Shown here: piece by piece, positions 31,990-42,959 of the stretch | Position numbering within the stretch: position 1 is the first letter of the stretch | Layout: each line of letters opens with the position of its first letter | Assembly (NCBI GenBank): GCA_905221605.1 | Contig: CAJNDS010002430.1 | Coordinates: 1-62,500 of the forward strand | Length of the DNA stretch: 62,500 bases | Origin: Symbiodinium natans | Taxonomy: Eukaryota > Sar > Dinophyceae > Suessiales > Symbiodiniaceae | Direction: 5' to 3' | Position numbers and translations under genes: made by a program | The notes under the pieces: generated by a model | The model's input: the letters and a program-made list of their open reading frames with translations, nothing else | What the model was told of the DNA's origin: nothing | The model's database searches: none

Positions 31990-32826
31990 CAGACTTTGCA
32001 AAACCCGGCACTGCACTTCACTTCCAAGCAGTCCTTCAAGAGGTGAGCGGGCGACAGAGACGCGATACTGTCGATCCTCTTCGGGAGCCACGAAGCCTGA
32101 CTGCGGCACCACTGAAACCTTCCCCGAAACAAACAAACCATGTTCTGATCGGCCTCACTGTCCTTTGCACATGCGGGCCATGACGCTGCTACATTTTGCC
32201 ACATGCTGCCACATGCCGCCACGCTGCATCACAGATGTTGGTCGGGTACGGGATCGCTGCAAAATGCACCTCCGTCAGCTGGCCTGTTTGTCTGAGCAGC
32301 GGGCCAATCGCCTGTCATATATGACAGGGCAATATTATCAAGACCCTAGGCAGCTCCTGACTGCCGGCCTCTTGAGGGAAGTTCAGGTCGCCGGCCAGCA
32401 GAGTGGGGACGGAGCCGCAATCCTCTTTGACGAGGCCGGCGACGCAGTCGCAGAACTCCCGCCGCGCGGGACCGTAGGGCCGGCCCGGGAGGTGCCTCGA
32501 TTGAGGCCCCTAAGAGGAAAATATTTAACAAGAGAACCCAACCAAGGCTTGCGGAGGCAACATCACCGTTCCACTGCCCAATGGCAAGCTGCGTGGTGAT
32601 GACCCGGAGCTGGCCATCGTCGCCCGCTTCTCCCAGCCAGTGAAAGAGGGCCACGGCAACAACCTGCATGAATGAGTGCAGCAGCGACAGCTGTTCCGCA
32701 AAACGTACATGATTGCACCTTCATCCAATCACACGACCCCGAGGCCTTCTTCGGCTCGGACGCGTACGGATAGCACCGGAAGTCACGGAGCGCCAGGAAG
32801 GTCTTATCGAAGATGATTGCCTTTGC

Positions 32827-32864
<38 letters not shown>

Positions 32865-34019
32865 GCCCTCAGTTGTTCACATTCCACTCTCGGGATGTCT
32901 CGAGCTGCTGCTGTGGGGGTCATTGGATGGGATTGGGATGATGCGTGGAGTTGCCAGCCGAAAGAGCACCATGGCAAAGCATGCAAGTCGGCCCCCCCGC
33001 ATCATTTCATCGCACCCTCTTCCCAGCCTCCTGGTTCTTCTGGCTCCTGTCCGTGCCCGTGCAGAGCATGCCATAACCTTCCGCAAGCAGCTCCGGCTCC
33101 AGCAGGTCGAGCAGCTCGGACCAGCACTCCTGGAGGCAGAGGACGGCTTTCGGATGCGACTCGTGGCACAGCATCTCCATGACGGCGTCCACGATCTCCT
33201 GTGCCCTCTGCTCGGCACTTATCTGCTGCAAGCGGGAGCCCTTGAGACCCTGCAAGTCTTCCTCGATGAACTTCATGTAGTGCCTGTTTAGGACGTTCCA
33301 GGAGCAGACGTAGAGGCTCTTGCTCGGCCGCTCCTGACCACTTCCGGTTTTCATGTTCATGGCCACCTGAGCCCCGACGGGTGGATGGTCTGAGGGAAAG
33401 TCCCACAGCGCGCGGAGGGCTCGACGATGGGGCGCTTGAAGTTCTGCGAGCTGCCGAACCAGTTGACCACCGCAAGCTCCACGCAGCCCTCCAGCACATC
33501 CTGGACTTGCTTCAATACAGCTTCCCACGCGCTCGCCGGCAAGCTCGTGACATCCTGTCTGGATCCGCTGAAGTCTTGTGAGGACATCTTCGATGCATGC
33601 GCTACCATCCATTGCCGCCTCCCGCCCGGGCCCTTCCAGCTTGAGCTGCACCTGGAGCCTTCTCAAGCTTTCACCTGGGAGCCACATGGCACACGCCGTG
33701 AACAATCTAGATTCCTTGTCTGAAGAATTCCTACAGAATGCAGGTCTGAGGCAGCGGCTCAGACATGGAATGTCGTTCAGCGCTTCTCTGTGCAAGCTTG
33801 TCCTCAGGGCCACTCACTTTCCCCACGGTTCCCCAAAGCACCCACCGGGCCTCGCCTCGACAGCATGTCCCGAAGTGTCTCCGCATGCGCGGCGACCTGC
33901 GCCAGCTGGGCCGGCCATCCTCCGAAGATCGGCTTCAGGGCCTGGAGCACAGCCAAATGCTTCTCGACGTCGATGGACCGCTGGGCCAGATACGCGCTGT
34001 GCTCCCACAGGCGTTTCGC
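31990..34019 (-). pseudogene. EEP-domain part of gene A, frameshifted
   Basis: Exons match those of gene B: a helical exon at 33856-34019 (164 nt, AG acceptor before GCG, GC donor), a long exon from 33802 with the EEP N-terminal motifs SWNVLNRHY and VLCLQECWSELL and the continuation ELLAEGYGMLC (no intron here, unlike B), then exons with IIFDKTFLALRDF (about 32800), VVAVALFHWLGEAGDDGQ (about 32650), LLAGDLNFP-like sequence (about 32400) and ASWLPKRIDSIASLSP (about 32080). Two compensating indels put about 55 codons of the long exon out of frame (33410-33570). EEP proteins hydrolyse phosphodiester or phosphate bonds (nucleases, CCR4/nocturnin-type deadenylases, phosphatases). A looks partly degraded, although much is still open. 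Confidence 0.7.
32828..32861. repeat. (CA)n microsatellite
   Basis: Seventeen uninterrupted AC dinucleotides inside an intron of the A copy EEP gene; copy B has no such tract at the matching place. Confidence 0.95.
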
Positions 34020-34178
34020 CTGAGTGAGCTGCGAAACAATCCCGCACTCCAGCGTCACATGTGAAACTTCAACCCTGCCTGATGAATTGCTTGGCAGCGT
34101 GCCTTGAAGCTTGGGAGATAAAGACATAATCAGATACAGATAATCTAGACGTCGGGACATTCAGCCCTGTTCTGGCTT

Positions 34179-37100
34179 TCAGACATCATCGTGGGCACTG
34201 TGCAGAAGAGCTGCGAGCTTCATGGCTTTGGGATGTGGGCCCGAGTACTTACGCATGTCCTTCTCCACCACATGAAGGAAGTCAACCTCGGGAGTCACCG
34301 GGTGGACCAAGCTGTTGCCGGGATCGTAGCCGCATCGGATGACGTTCGTGAGCTCATAGAAGCGCGGCGCATCTTCCATGCTCCTCTCAAGAAGCCCGCA
34401 CTTGACGTAACAGTCGATCTTGGCCGTCCGTCCCCCCTGCTGCTGCAAAGCATCCTCCAGCTTCACTGGCTCCGCACTCTGAAGGCACCTCTTCTCTCCT
34501 GCCATCACTTCCTTCACGGACCAGCTCAGAGACTCGCCTGGCTTCGCCGGATTCTTGCCGGCCTTTAGCGCAACCACATGCAGAGTCGTCTCAGAGCTGG
34601 CCGTGGAAGCTCCTTCGCAGAGGTCTTGGAGCAGCTTCATCAATTCTCTGATGGCGGCTCCCGCGGCTCCCTTCGGTGTCTCCCCCATCTCGTTCAGATC
34701 CGTAGCCTGCATGCTTACCGTGCTCACCACGACATACTCCTCAAGGTCCACGTCGCAGGGGTGGAGCACCTGCTGGAACCGGAAGCTGCCAGCAGGACGT
34801 GTCAGCCTCTGAAGCGAGGAGCGATCGATGGCGTCCCGCAGGCCTTGACTGAAGTCGCCGTCGAAGCGCTCTTCCAGCAACTCGGCCAGCTTGCAATGGG
34901 GGCAGGTGGCGTTGCAGTCGGCTTGGAGGCAAGGCGTGCGTCTGACGAAGCCCTCGATGTCCTTGATGCGGTCGCAATCGACACCTCGAAATACGGGGTG
35001 CTGTGTCAGGGCCTCGGTCCCGAGCACGTGCACCGACTTGCTGCTCAGGCCCATGGCTCTGCAAAGGTCCTCGACAATGTCCCGGACTGTAATGTCCGCC
35101 TGGAGCTCCTCGGCTGAACGGGCGCCTGCCTGCGTGATCACCAGACGGAGGAGCTTGTGCTGAATGCGGGGTGGTCGGAAAGAGCGAGATGCTGACCAAG
35201 GCATCCTTGTCTGTGCGGAACTCCATGCGGTTCCGGAAGATTTGGGGTGCCCCGGGCCTCAGTGTAGTCTGCCCTTCTGAGCTGTTTCGATTGCAAGCAG
35301 CCGCAGCTCTCAGCCTGCAGAGGCGTCCAGCAATCTCGGGGAAGAGGTTCGACGAGATGAAGCCAGCGACATCAAGATAGACGATCTTGCTCTCAGCAGC
35401 GCGAGGTTCCGGAATCAAGGCCGTAGGCAAACAGCACGGCACCGTAAACTCGTCTTGGACAAGCCTTCTCAGAACGAGGCCTCGCGACACCATGATCTCC
35501 AGCATGACCTTCCTCTCCAGATCGGTGATGCCTTCCCCGGCCCACAGCCTCTTGAGACTGAGGAGATCCCAAGTGATGATGCCGCTTGTCTTGAAGCGAT
35601 ACACCGCCTGGGTCATGCTCCTGCTGACGTCATCGATCGTGTTCTTGTACTCCTCCGCGTGTTCGAGGCCACTCTCTTCCCAGAATCGCAAGCTCATGAT
35701 GGAGGGGAGGGCCACTGCCACCCTCCTGATGTTCAACACCACGCATCTCCCCAACTCATCTGTGTCGAACCAGAACAGCGTCCCCAAGGAGTGTAGAAGG
35801 CGCAGCACCCGGGGCACCTCCTCTTTGGAAATGCCGATTGGCCTCATGCCACCAAGTAACGCTTCGACTTGCTCGAGTCGCAGCGAGTGGCACTGCACCC
35901 GAACAACAATCATCAGCCCATCCTCATCATCATGATGCCCGCTCTTCCAGCTCACATGGGCGGACTCCGGGGCCACAAAGCGGTGCCCGAGCACAGCATG
36001 GGTCCCTTGCAGGTCCTTTGACAGCACGGCCGACCCCTCTACGCCGACTTGGCGAGGATGTGGCGTCAAGGTCATTCGGGTCGACCTTGAGAGCTGCCAT
36101 CCTGATTTGTATAGGAAAGAGTGTGTCACTTTCAGGGCAGGGCAGTTTCAAATGGGATTCCTGGCAGAACTCTGGCCCTGATTTCACTTCAGGCCTCGAT
36201 GTGGAAGAATGTGCGATCTCAGGCTTATGAATGGGACGAACCGTGACATCGCGAAGGCGCAACTTGCCACTCAACGGGCTCAATTTCGCGAAAATCTGTA
36301 CTGAAACATGATGGTCTTCAAGGCTGCTCAGCCTTCCTTCACACGCTTTCGGGTGCCACAACTAGCTTTGCGCCAGCTTTGCGCACCATGGCCTGGCGAC
36401 TCGACTACACCAGCCCGTACGCCGTACTCTTTGAAGCAAATTGCCTGCGAGTGGAGTATGTGGGCGGAGGGGCGAGGTGGTCCCGCGAAATATGCGGGAC
36501 TATTTCCATGGACCACAGTGCTTCTGGTCAGAGCCCACAGACGATGATTCCATCGCTAAACAAAATTTGCGAGCCCAGAAAAGCCCTGTAAACCTGCAAA
36601 CTCTCAACCCTAAACCCTGAGCCTAAACCCTGATCCAAGGACTCGCCCAGCTCGGAAAGCAGGTCATGCGCAAGCAACCACGCTGCTGGATGTAGCTCTG
36701 CCTGCAGTCCGACATGCGGTGGCGTGGCAGAACCTGCCGGCGCCGTTCTTTCCCATTCTGGAATGGGCGAGAGGACTTCGCTTGCGAGCCGCTGGAGACT
36801 GCTTCGCAAGGGCCCGATGTCTGCTTCTGCATTTTCGGAGAAGTTCTTGTCCCAGACTCGCTGAAGTTGGCGGCTCAGGCGGGGCAGCTGCTGAAGCAAG
36901 AGGTCGATGCGCTCCTCCATCTCTTCGTCGAAGTCTGGATGCCGACTGGCCCACTTGGTGCCGACGATCACGACTGGAGGGGCCGACTCAGAGCTCTGCG
37001 AGGATTTTGAGGCCAAGCCACCGTAGCCATCGTCAGCGTCCACCGGGTCCACCGCATACTGGGCCACCGCCCACAACCAGAACTTTAGATCCTGCCACGC

Positions 37101-37661
37101 CTCCTCCAAGCCACAGCTCGTGTCGCAGAAGACCACGTAGATGCCGCGGCCGTGGAAGTAGAGCAGGTTGCAGAGGACGTAGGCCTGCTGGCCGGGGAAG
37201 TCCCAGCACTGGAGTCTGGGCCGCAGCGCGGGATCTGCATCTTCGCCTTCTCCAGAAGCACGGGACTGCAAGACCAGGTCGTCCAGTATCCGCGGCCCCA
37301 CGGTCTCTGGCAGGTTTTGCTTCGGCTCGGCATCGCGCTGACTTGCCTTGGCCGTCGCGCCTGAGGTCGCATCCGCGGGCTCGGACTCTTCCGGAGGCAT
37401 CTCTGGGGACTCTGGGGCTGGCTGCCTTTCGACCAGCGCCTCTTGCTTGTCCGTGGAGCTTGCCGCGGCGCTCCTCCTCCTCCTCCTCAGCTCACGACGG
37501 GCAGTCTCATCGTACGTTCGCGCATCGCACTCCTTCCACTCATGCTCCTGGGCTTGTCCGGCCCAGACGTGCACACCGTGTGTGGAGACTTCGTGGTGAC
37601 TTGGCTGCTCGCCCCTCAGCCGCCTTGGCACAAGGCCCGGGACATGGTATACAGATGACCT
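34179..37661 (-). pseudogene. ROC-COR part of gene A, frameshifted and interrupted
   Basis: It matches the intact B exon. The N-terminal part (36630-37661) keeps the ROC G3 motif DFPGQQAY and the G4-like VGTKWAS. A 535-base repeat-derived insertion follows (36094-36628), then an 8-base deletion just after the insertion shifts the frame. A 2-base deletion near 35175 shifts it again, so the rest lies in the frames 34741-36093 and 34179-35204. Small in-frame indels relative to B also occur (a 9-base duplication near 37040, a 6-base insertion near 35560). ROC-COR proteins (Roco family, for example LRRK2) are GTPases that dimerise through COR. This copy is unlikely to give a full protein. Confidence 0.82.
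36094..36628 (-). mobile_element. Intron-like insertion in gene A (candidate introner)
   Basis: 535 bases present in A and absent from B, inside the ROC-COR reading frame. Its sequence is that of the LRR introns, without the LRR exon. On the minus strand it begins GTTTAGGCTCAGGG after CAGG and ends GGATGGCAG before CTCTCAAGG. Splicing at those GT and AG ends would leave GAT CAG GCT CTC AAG GTC GAC, which keeps the frame of B and adds only two or three residues. It therefore behaves like a newly gained intron. The 8-base frameshift next to it is a separate later event. Confidence 0.75.
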
Positions 37662-37736
37662 CTACCACATCAGCGACTACAGGTCTTTGCTAAGAAGCTC
37701 GAAAAGTGACAAAGTGACACTCCCCCACGGCATCAC

Positions 37737-37846
37737 CTGCCTCATGGTGGTCGTCTTTCCGGCACGACCCCGGCCGACGAAGCAAAGGCGGACCACTGGC
37801 AGCGGCGCCTTGCCCGATTTCTGCCACTTCTCCAGCTGTTGGCGAC
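37737..37846 (-). CDS. ROC P-loop exon, gene A
   Basis: 110-nt exon, same length as in B. It encodes LEKWQKSGKAPLPVVRLCF and then the Walker A/G1 motif GRGRAGKTTT, followed by MRQ. The acceptor is TAAG before GTCGCC and the donor is CAG before GTGATG. Intact, although the rest of gene A is broken. Confidence 0.8.
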
Positions 37847-38659
37847 CTTACTGTACCGCATGTGCAGGCACTGCCTTGTCCGAGCACAAGCCCTTCGTGA
37901 TACATGGCCAACAAAATTATGCTACACACAGTTGAAAGCTCTCACAAACGTCCTTCCACCTGCAATTTGTTTGCCCACCCCCACACTCTCCCTTTATACC
38001 TAGGATGTTCTCGGTTCATGGAAGGGTGAAATGAAATCGCAGGTTCTCTAAAAAGGTTAACTCGAAAGCACAATTCCTAATCACCTGCTGGAGAACCACA
38101 AATGTCACCACTTTGTCAACACAATATTGAATCTGAAACGCCCCACTTTGTAAAGCTCCCAAGTTTTATCTAGACTTACTGAGGAACGATTACAAAACGA
38201 ATCGGAGGAGGTCACACCTCGAATCCAATGCCGAATCAGTCAAATAGCCTCTAGAGCGAGTTTATCTTCGACAGGCGAGTGTCAGTACCGTGCTCTCGTA
38301 CACCATACCTAGACGGTCCCAAAACGTAATCAAAAGCATGATCAGACATTGATCAAAGTAAGTTTCAGATTCTGTACACATCTATGTTTAAGGGCAGAAT
38401 CTGCACATGCCTGATTCATAGCCCAAAAAACTACTGCAAATCTTCAGCCGAGTAGCGTTCATGGTCTTTCTGCTCCTGCTAGGCAGCATGTAGCCAAGCA
38501 CACGAAACTGGTTCGCAGCTGCCTTAAAAATTATCTAATCAAGGTGGCATCCAAAACTCGCATGCTCAACACCCGGCCGCGCACGAATTTGCTTACCCAA
38601 ATCAACACTCAGTTTTGGGGTCTCCAGCTCACTCACCTGTTTTTTTTCCGTGCCCCATA

Positions 38660-38830
38660 CACTCTGGGGCTGGGCATTCTAACTCCAGGGACAGTTTGGG
38701 GTTGGGCACTTTGGGGTTGGGCGCTCCAGGGACACTCTGGGGTTGGCACTCCAGGGACACTCCAGGCACACTCTGGGGTTGGCACTCTGGGTTGGGCACT
38801 CCAGGCACACTCCAGGCACACCGGGCGAGG
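38660..38830. repeat. Minisatellite (ACTCTGGGGTTGGGCACTCCAGGGAC-like)
   Basis: About eight imperfect units of roughly 12-30 bases. A shorter set in reverse orientation occurs at 39085-39150, so the two form inverted arms around 38889-39085. Absent from copy B. Confidence 0.8.
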
Positions 38831-38888
38831 AGAAGAGTTGAGTTTAAAATCTAACACCCCCACGGGTGGGGAAGAACACCCGACGCTC

Positions 38889-39085
38889 TTTCAGACGGAA
38901 AAATGATACGGGAAAATGGTGGTTTGTTGCCATGGTTGCCATCAGATTGAGACTGCAGGTTGCGCGCGTTTTTTTCCGTGAGGTTGTGCGGAAATTGAGC
39001 CCACAAGGGGGCTTGGGGAAACAGAGCCAAGTGCAGGCGCCAGATGAACCCCGTCGTGCTTCATCGAAAAAGCAGTTTTCTGTCC
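38889..39085. other. About 195-bp segment inverted relative to copy B
   Basis: The sequence from TTTCAGACGGAAAA to GCAGTTTTCTGTC is the reverse complement of B 56571-56751 (common core GGTTTGTTGCCATGGTTGCC and the part containing CAGAGCCAAGTGCAGGCGCC). In A it is bordered by inverted minisatellite arms, which suggests recombination between them; which state is ancestral is not clear. Confidence 0.78.
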
Positions 39086-40206
39086 AGAGTGTCCCTGGAG
39101 TACCTAACCCGGAGTGTCCCTGGAGTGCTCAACCCCAGAGTATCTCTACCCAGAGAGGGTGGGGACGCTCGAAGTCAAATAATTCAAAAAGGCATATTGA
39201 AGCTTTGGTCTTGCAATAACCTGTGCTGATGGATATGGAAAATGCGCATTTTGCCACGGTTCCGTGTATGTTCGATGTATGGTACAGTGCTCCCAAAAGA
39301 GTTGCATGTGGAACCAAGAAAGATGGAGTTGGTACCGCCAAAATTCCGCCAAAGTACCAGCCACACGTGGCAGGGAGAACATCAGGACGTAGTCCTGGGC
39401 ACTCCGCGACTTGACTTGAGCCCAGAGCCCCATTTCACAATTTGTAATTTCAGTGATTTTTGTGACTTCCCACCATGATGCCCCATGACACATGCCCCAT
39501 GCCAAAAAGAGCCCTCTGCATTCGGTCTGATTCCTATCGATGATCTTGAAGGGCAGGCCATAGTCACCATAGTCATATGACCACAAACTTGAAACATCTT
39601 GAAGCCCGGCAGGATCCCATCCAAATGTAGTGGCCAGACGGTGAGGCCACACCGGTATGGTACAGTTTCCGACAGACCGAATTGCTTCCCGACCCGCGGT
39701 TGCCCGACACGTGCTGCGGCGCTCGACACTGGTTTCAGACACTTCTGGCTCTGTATCCAGATGCGCGAAGCATGACAGACAGAAAAAGGTGTTCAAGAAG
39801 GGCCCGCCTGATTCCTCTTGCAGGCCTCTTCTATATCGGCTTTGGCCTGGCAAGGGATGATGGTACGGGATTCTGGGACCCAGGGTTTTTCCGGCTTTTC
39901 CGGCCGGGCTCCCCCTTTATTGCGGTACGCGACCTGTTGCAGCAATGTCTGAATCCGAAACCTACACTCTGCTGTTGCTACATCGGGTCACAAGTCTGGA
40001 AAACTGGTGTAGCTAAGCCATCTACGACCCACTCTCTCCAGGGGTGCTTTTTTTTCAGTCATGCGCGGATGGCGTATTTCCTGTGGGGTCGCCCCTCCAT
40101 TTGCCACCTTTCGTCCTCAGCATTAAGTGTTAGACGAAGGCCTTGGGCTTTTCGCGTTGAAGGCTTGGGGGGATTTAGCTTCGGAGCACTCCGTAGCACT
40201 CCGGGC

Positions 40207-40290
40207 CTTGGTTCCCTCATCACCGATCTGGTTTTCATGAAGGCCGATAATGGTGACGCTGCCGTTCGTCTTGAGGGCCTCGGCTAAGGC
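40207..40290 (-). CDS. LRR exon A1
   Basis: 84-nt phase-0 LRR exon of the array type, nearest to the ROC part of gene A. Exposed residues 14/16/18/19/21 are I/G/H/E/Q; the end reads IGDEGTK. The preceding acceptor reads CGGCGCAG before GCC. It is the homologue of B1 (57744) by position in the duplication, but the exposed residues differ throughout. Confidence 0.8.
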
Positions 40291-41188
40291 CTGCGCCGAG
40301 GGGACGCAGCTGGGGAGCACTCAGGGCCTCCTTTAGGCTTGGGCCTGGCCAGGGGGAGGGCTTTTGGCTCCGGGGATTTTCGCGTCAAAGGCTTGGATGT
40401 GGCAAAGTACCCTGGCAAAGAGAGCTGCCATCCTGACGGATTCCTGGCAGAATTCCGGGCCCTGATTTCACTTCAGGCCTCGATGTGCAAGAATGTGCGA
40501 TCTCAGGCTTACGCATGGGACGAACCGTGACATCGCGAAGGCGCAACTTGCCAATCAACGGGCTCAATTTCGCGAAATTCTGTTCTGAAACATGATGGTC
40601 TTCAAGGCTGCTCAGCCTTCCTTCACACGCTTTCGGGTGCCACAACTATTTTTGCGCCAGCTTTGCGCACCATGGCCTTGGGGCGCGTTCCGGGAGGCCA
40701 TCGCTTCCGCTATGTCAGTTCCTGACGATGCCTTCTAAGAAGTGTGATTGTCCCTAGAGTTGTACATACGGTTGTCATCGAAGTCCCTCGACTACACCAT
40801 CCCGCAAAATCCCGTACACCGTACTCTTTCTGCCATATTGCCTGCGAGTGGAGTACGTGGGCGGAGGGGCGAGGTGGTCCCGCGAAATATGCGGGACTAT
40901 TTCCATGGACCACAGTGCTTCTGGTCAGAGTCAACAGACGATGATTCCATCGCTAAACAACATTTGCGAGCCCAGAAAAGCCCTGTAATCCTGCAAACTC
41001 TCAGCCCCAAACCCTGAGCCTAAACCCTGAAGCCTAAACCCGAAGCCCTCCGACGCCGTCTGACATGTCTGAAAGGAAGTTGTGGAAAAAACGCTCGGGG
41101 CTTTGGGCTTTTGGGCCCCGGACCAGGCCTTGGGCTTTGCGAGTGCTTGGGGGGACGTAACTTTGGAGCACTCCGTAGCACTCCGGGC

Positions 41189-41272
41189 CTTGGCTCCCTC
41201 ATCACCGATCCGGTTGGAACCGAGGAAGATTTCGGTGACGCTGCCGTTCGTCTTGAGGGCCTCGGCTAAGGC
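41189..41272 (-). CDS. LRR exon A2
   Basis: 84-nt phase-0 LRR exon, GC donor, acceptor CCGCAG before GCC. Exposed residues 14/16/18/19/21 are E/F/G/S/R. The module has no MITE (empty site near 40978). Confidence 0.83.
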
Positions 41273-42118
41273 CTGCGGCGAGGGGATGGTGCAGGTCCGC
41301 CAGGTCCGCAGCTGGCGGCTTTGGGGGAGCACGCAGGGCCGCCTTTATATCGGCTTGGGGCTGTTGTATGGGGCTTCCGAATCCCCAGATATTCCGGGGA
41401 GCGATCTGCTGCTGCAATCAGAATTCCAAATCTACGCCATGCCCTTGTCACAAACCTGAAAAGGGTTCTACACTCGAAGGCAATACGTCGTCTACGAAGA
41501 TCAACTACAGTACGAATTAGCAGCGTTTAGCAGCACACATGAGAAGAAGGATTACAGCAATATGAAGGAGCAATACACCAACAAAACTGGTAACGCATGC
41601 GGAGGCCTGCATCATGTGGCTGCTACTTTCGAGGTTACCCTGGCAAAGAGAGCTGCCATCCTGATTTGTATAGGAAAGAGGGTGTCACTTTCAGGGCAGG
41701 GCAGTTTCAAATGGGATTCCTGGAAGTCTTCTGGCCCTGATTTCACTTCAGGCCTCGATGTGGAAGAGTGTGCGATCTCAGGCTTATGCATGGGACGAAC
41801 CGTGCCATCGCGACGGCGCAACTGCCAATCAACGGGCTCAATTTCGCGTAATTCTGTTCTGAAACATGATGGTCTTCAAGGCTGCTCAGCCTTCCTTCAC
41901 ACGCTTTCGGGTGCCACAACTATTTTTGCGCCAGCTTTGCGCACCATGGCCTTGGGGCGCGTTCCGGGAGGCCATCGCTTCCGCTATGTCAGTTCCTGAC
42001 GATGCCTTCTAAAAAGCGTGATTGTCCATACAGTTGTACATACAGTTGTCATCGAAGTCCCTCGACTACACCATCCCGTACAGCACCGTACTCTTTCTGC
42101 CAGCCTAATACCACCTTA
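41273..42118. repeat. LRR-intron sequence truncated at the start of duplication B
   Basis: The intron repeat of the LRR modules continues from A2 and breaks off at about 42106, after GTACTCTTTCTGCC, where copy B of the segmental duplication begins. It contains the longer form of the module, with AGCTGCCATCCTGATTTG near 41652, as at 36094 and 58215. Confidence 0.75.
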
Positions 42119-42959
42119 CCTATCGAGGCTTGCGGAACCTTGCTGCTCATTATAACATCACAACGCTTAGCCGCAGCCGCCTGTATCCCGCGAGCAGCCA
42201 TCCTGCTCACGCCACCAGAACACCAACACCTGCGTGCAACTTCGTATGGATTCGCAGGAGTTCCGTGCGCTTTGAGGTTTCGGGCGTACTGGAAATATCC
42301 TCAGTGGACGAAACACGCCTCCAACTGCACGCGGGGGTTTGCCAAGGCTCTAATCTAGCCGATGTTCTCAGTCTCAATTCATGGCCAGGGCTGGGTTCAG
42401 GGGACCTCTGTTTCTGCGACTTGTAAGTACGAACATCTACTTCAGCAGAGGCTCTTCAAAAAAAGACGGGGAATTGCTACCGCTGTCTTGCTCAGATGCT
42501 TCATCCTGAATGTCCCTGAAACTGCAGCCCTCATCACAGTCTTTGCTGGGGCTCCAAAGCTTTACTTTGCAGCTCCGAGCAGTCAAACACCTCCCGCCTC
42601 CAGCATCCGCCACCGGGATCAGCCGAGGCAGGGTAGCATCCAAGAGGAGTTGACCCATTGTTTCAACTTCGGCGCCGCGCGCATGTACTGGTATTACGTT
42701 GCGTTGGTGGGTGAAGCCCGTCGAAGCTCAAATCTGCAGTACGCATTCAAAGCTGCCAATGAAACTTGATGATTTGCATCCTTGATCCATCGCAGCTGAT
42801 GTCATGCATCCCCCACAAACTGAGTACAGCAGACCCCCAGGTGCTCAGGAAGTCGGGGCTGCAACATCTGCATACATGAATATGTAGCTGTCTCATGGTA
42901 CGAGCTATGTTATAGATCAAGTGCCATCGCCCAACATGTGAAAGACAGAGCATGCATGT

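Larger units (their letters stand above)
37847..40206. other. Intergenic or intronic stretch between P-loop exon and LRR exon, copy A
   Basis: I recognise no exon with confidence. A 235-codon open frame on the minus strand (39146-39853) includes FGWDPAGLQDVSSLW and YDYGDYGLPFKIIDRNQ, which recur in copy B near 57110-57220, but B carries changes that shift the frame elsewhere. It may hide one further exon. A minisatellite and an inverted segment lie at 38660-39150. Confidence 0.4.
23536..40360. repeat. Segmental duplication, copy A
   Basis: This block is present again as copy B at about 42119-57880 in the same orientation, at an offset that drifts from about 18.5 to 17.5 kb because of indels. 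Homology starts at TATCGAGGCTTGCGGA on the left (both copies) and fades just past an LRR exon on the right. It contains an older copia fragment, the EEP and ROC-COR gene parts and one LRR exon. Differences from B include two inverted segments, a 535-base intron-like insertion in A, a 313-base intron-like insertion in B and a 0.47-kb deletion in B. Confidence 0.88.

Noticed and set aside
37020-37032. CCGTAGCCAT, resembling the start of the dinoflagellate spliced leader (also near 54906)
   Set aside because: Only about ten bases match, and the site is inside the ROC exon, where it encodes DDGYGGLA on the other strand. No full leader relic was noticed.
36719-37693. 324-codon plus-strand open frame over the ROC part of gene A (and similar frames at 53293-55586 in B)
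   Set aside because: These are shadows of the GC-rich minus-strand ROC-COR exon. The minus-strand frame carries the G1, G3 and G4 motifs and COR features; the plus frames are Arg/Ser-rich without motifs.
39146-39853. 235-codon minus-strand frame as a separate gene
   Set aside because: Part is conserved in B (YDYGDYGLPFKIIDRNQ), but the frame is not kept over its length and an inverted segment and minisatellite border it. It may hide one exon, which I cannot delimit.
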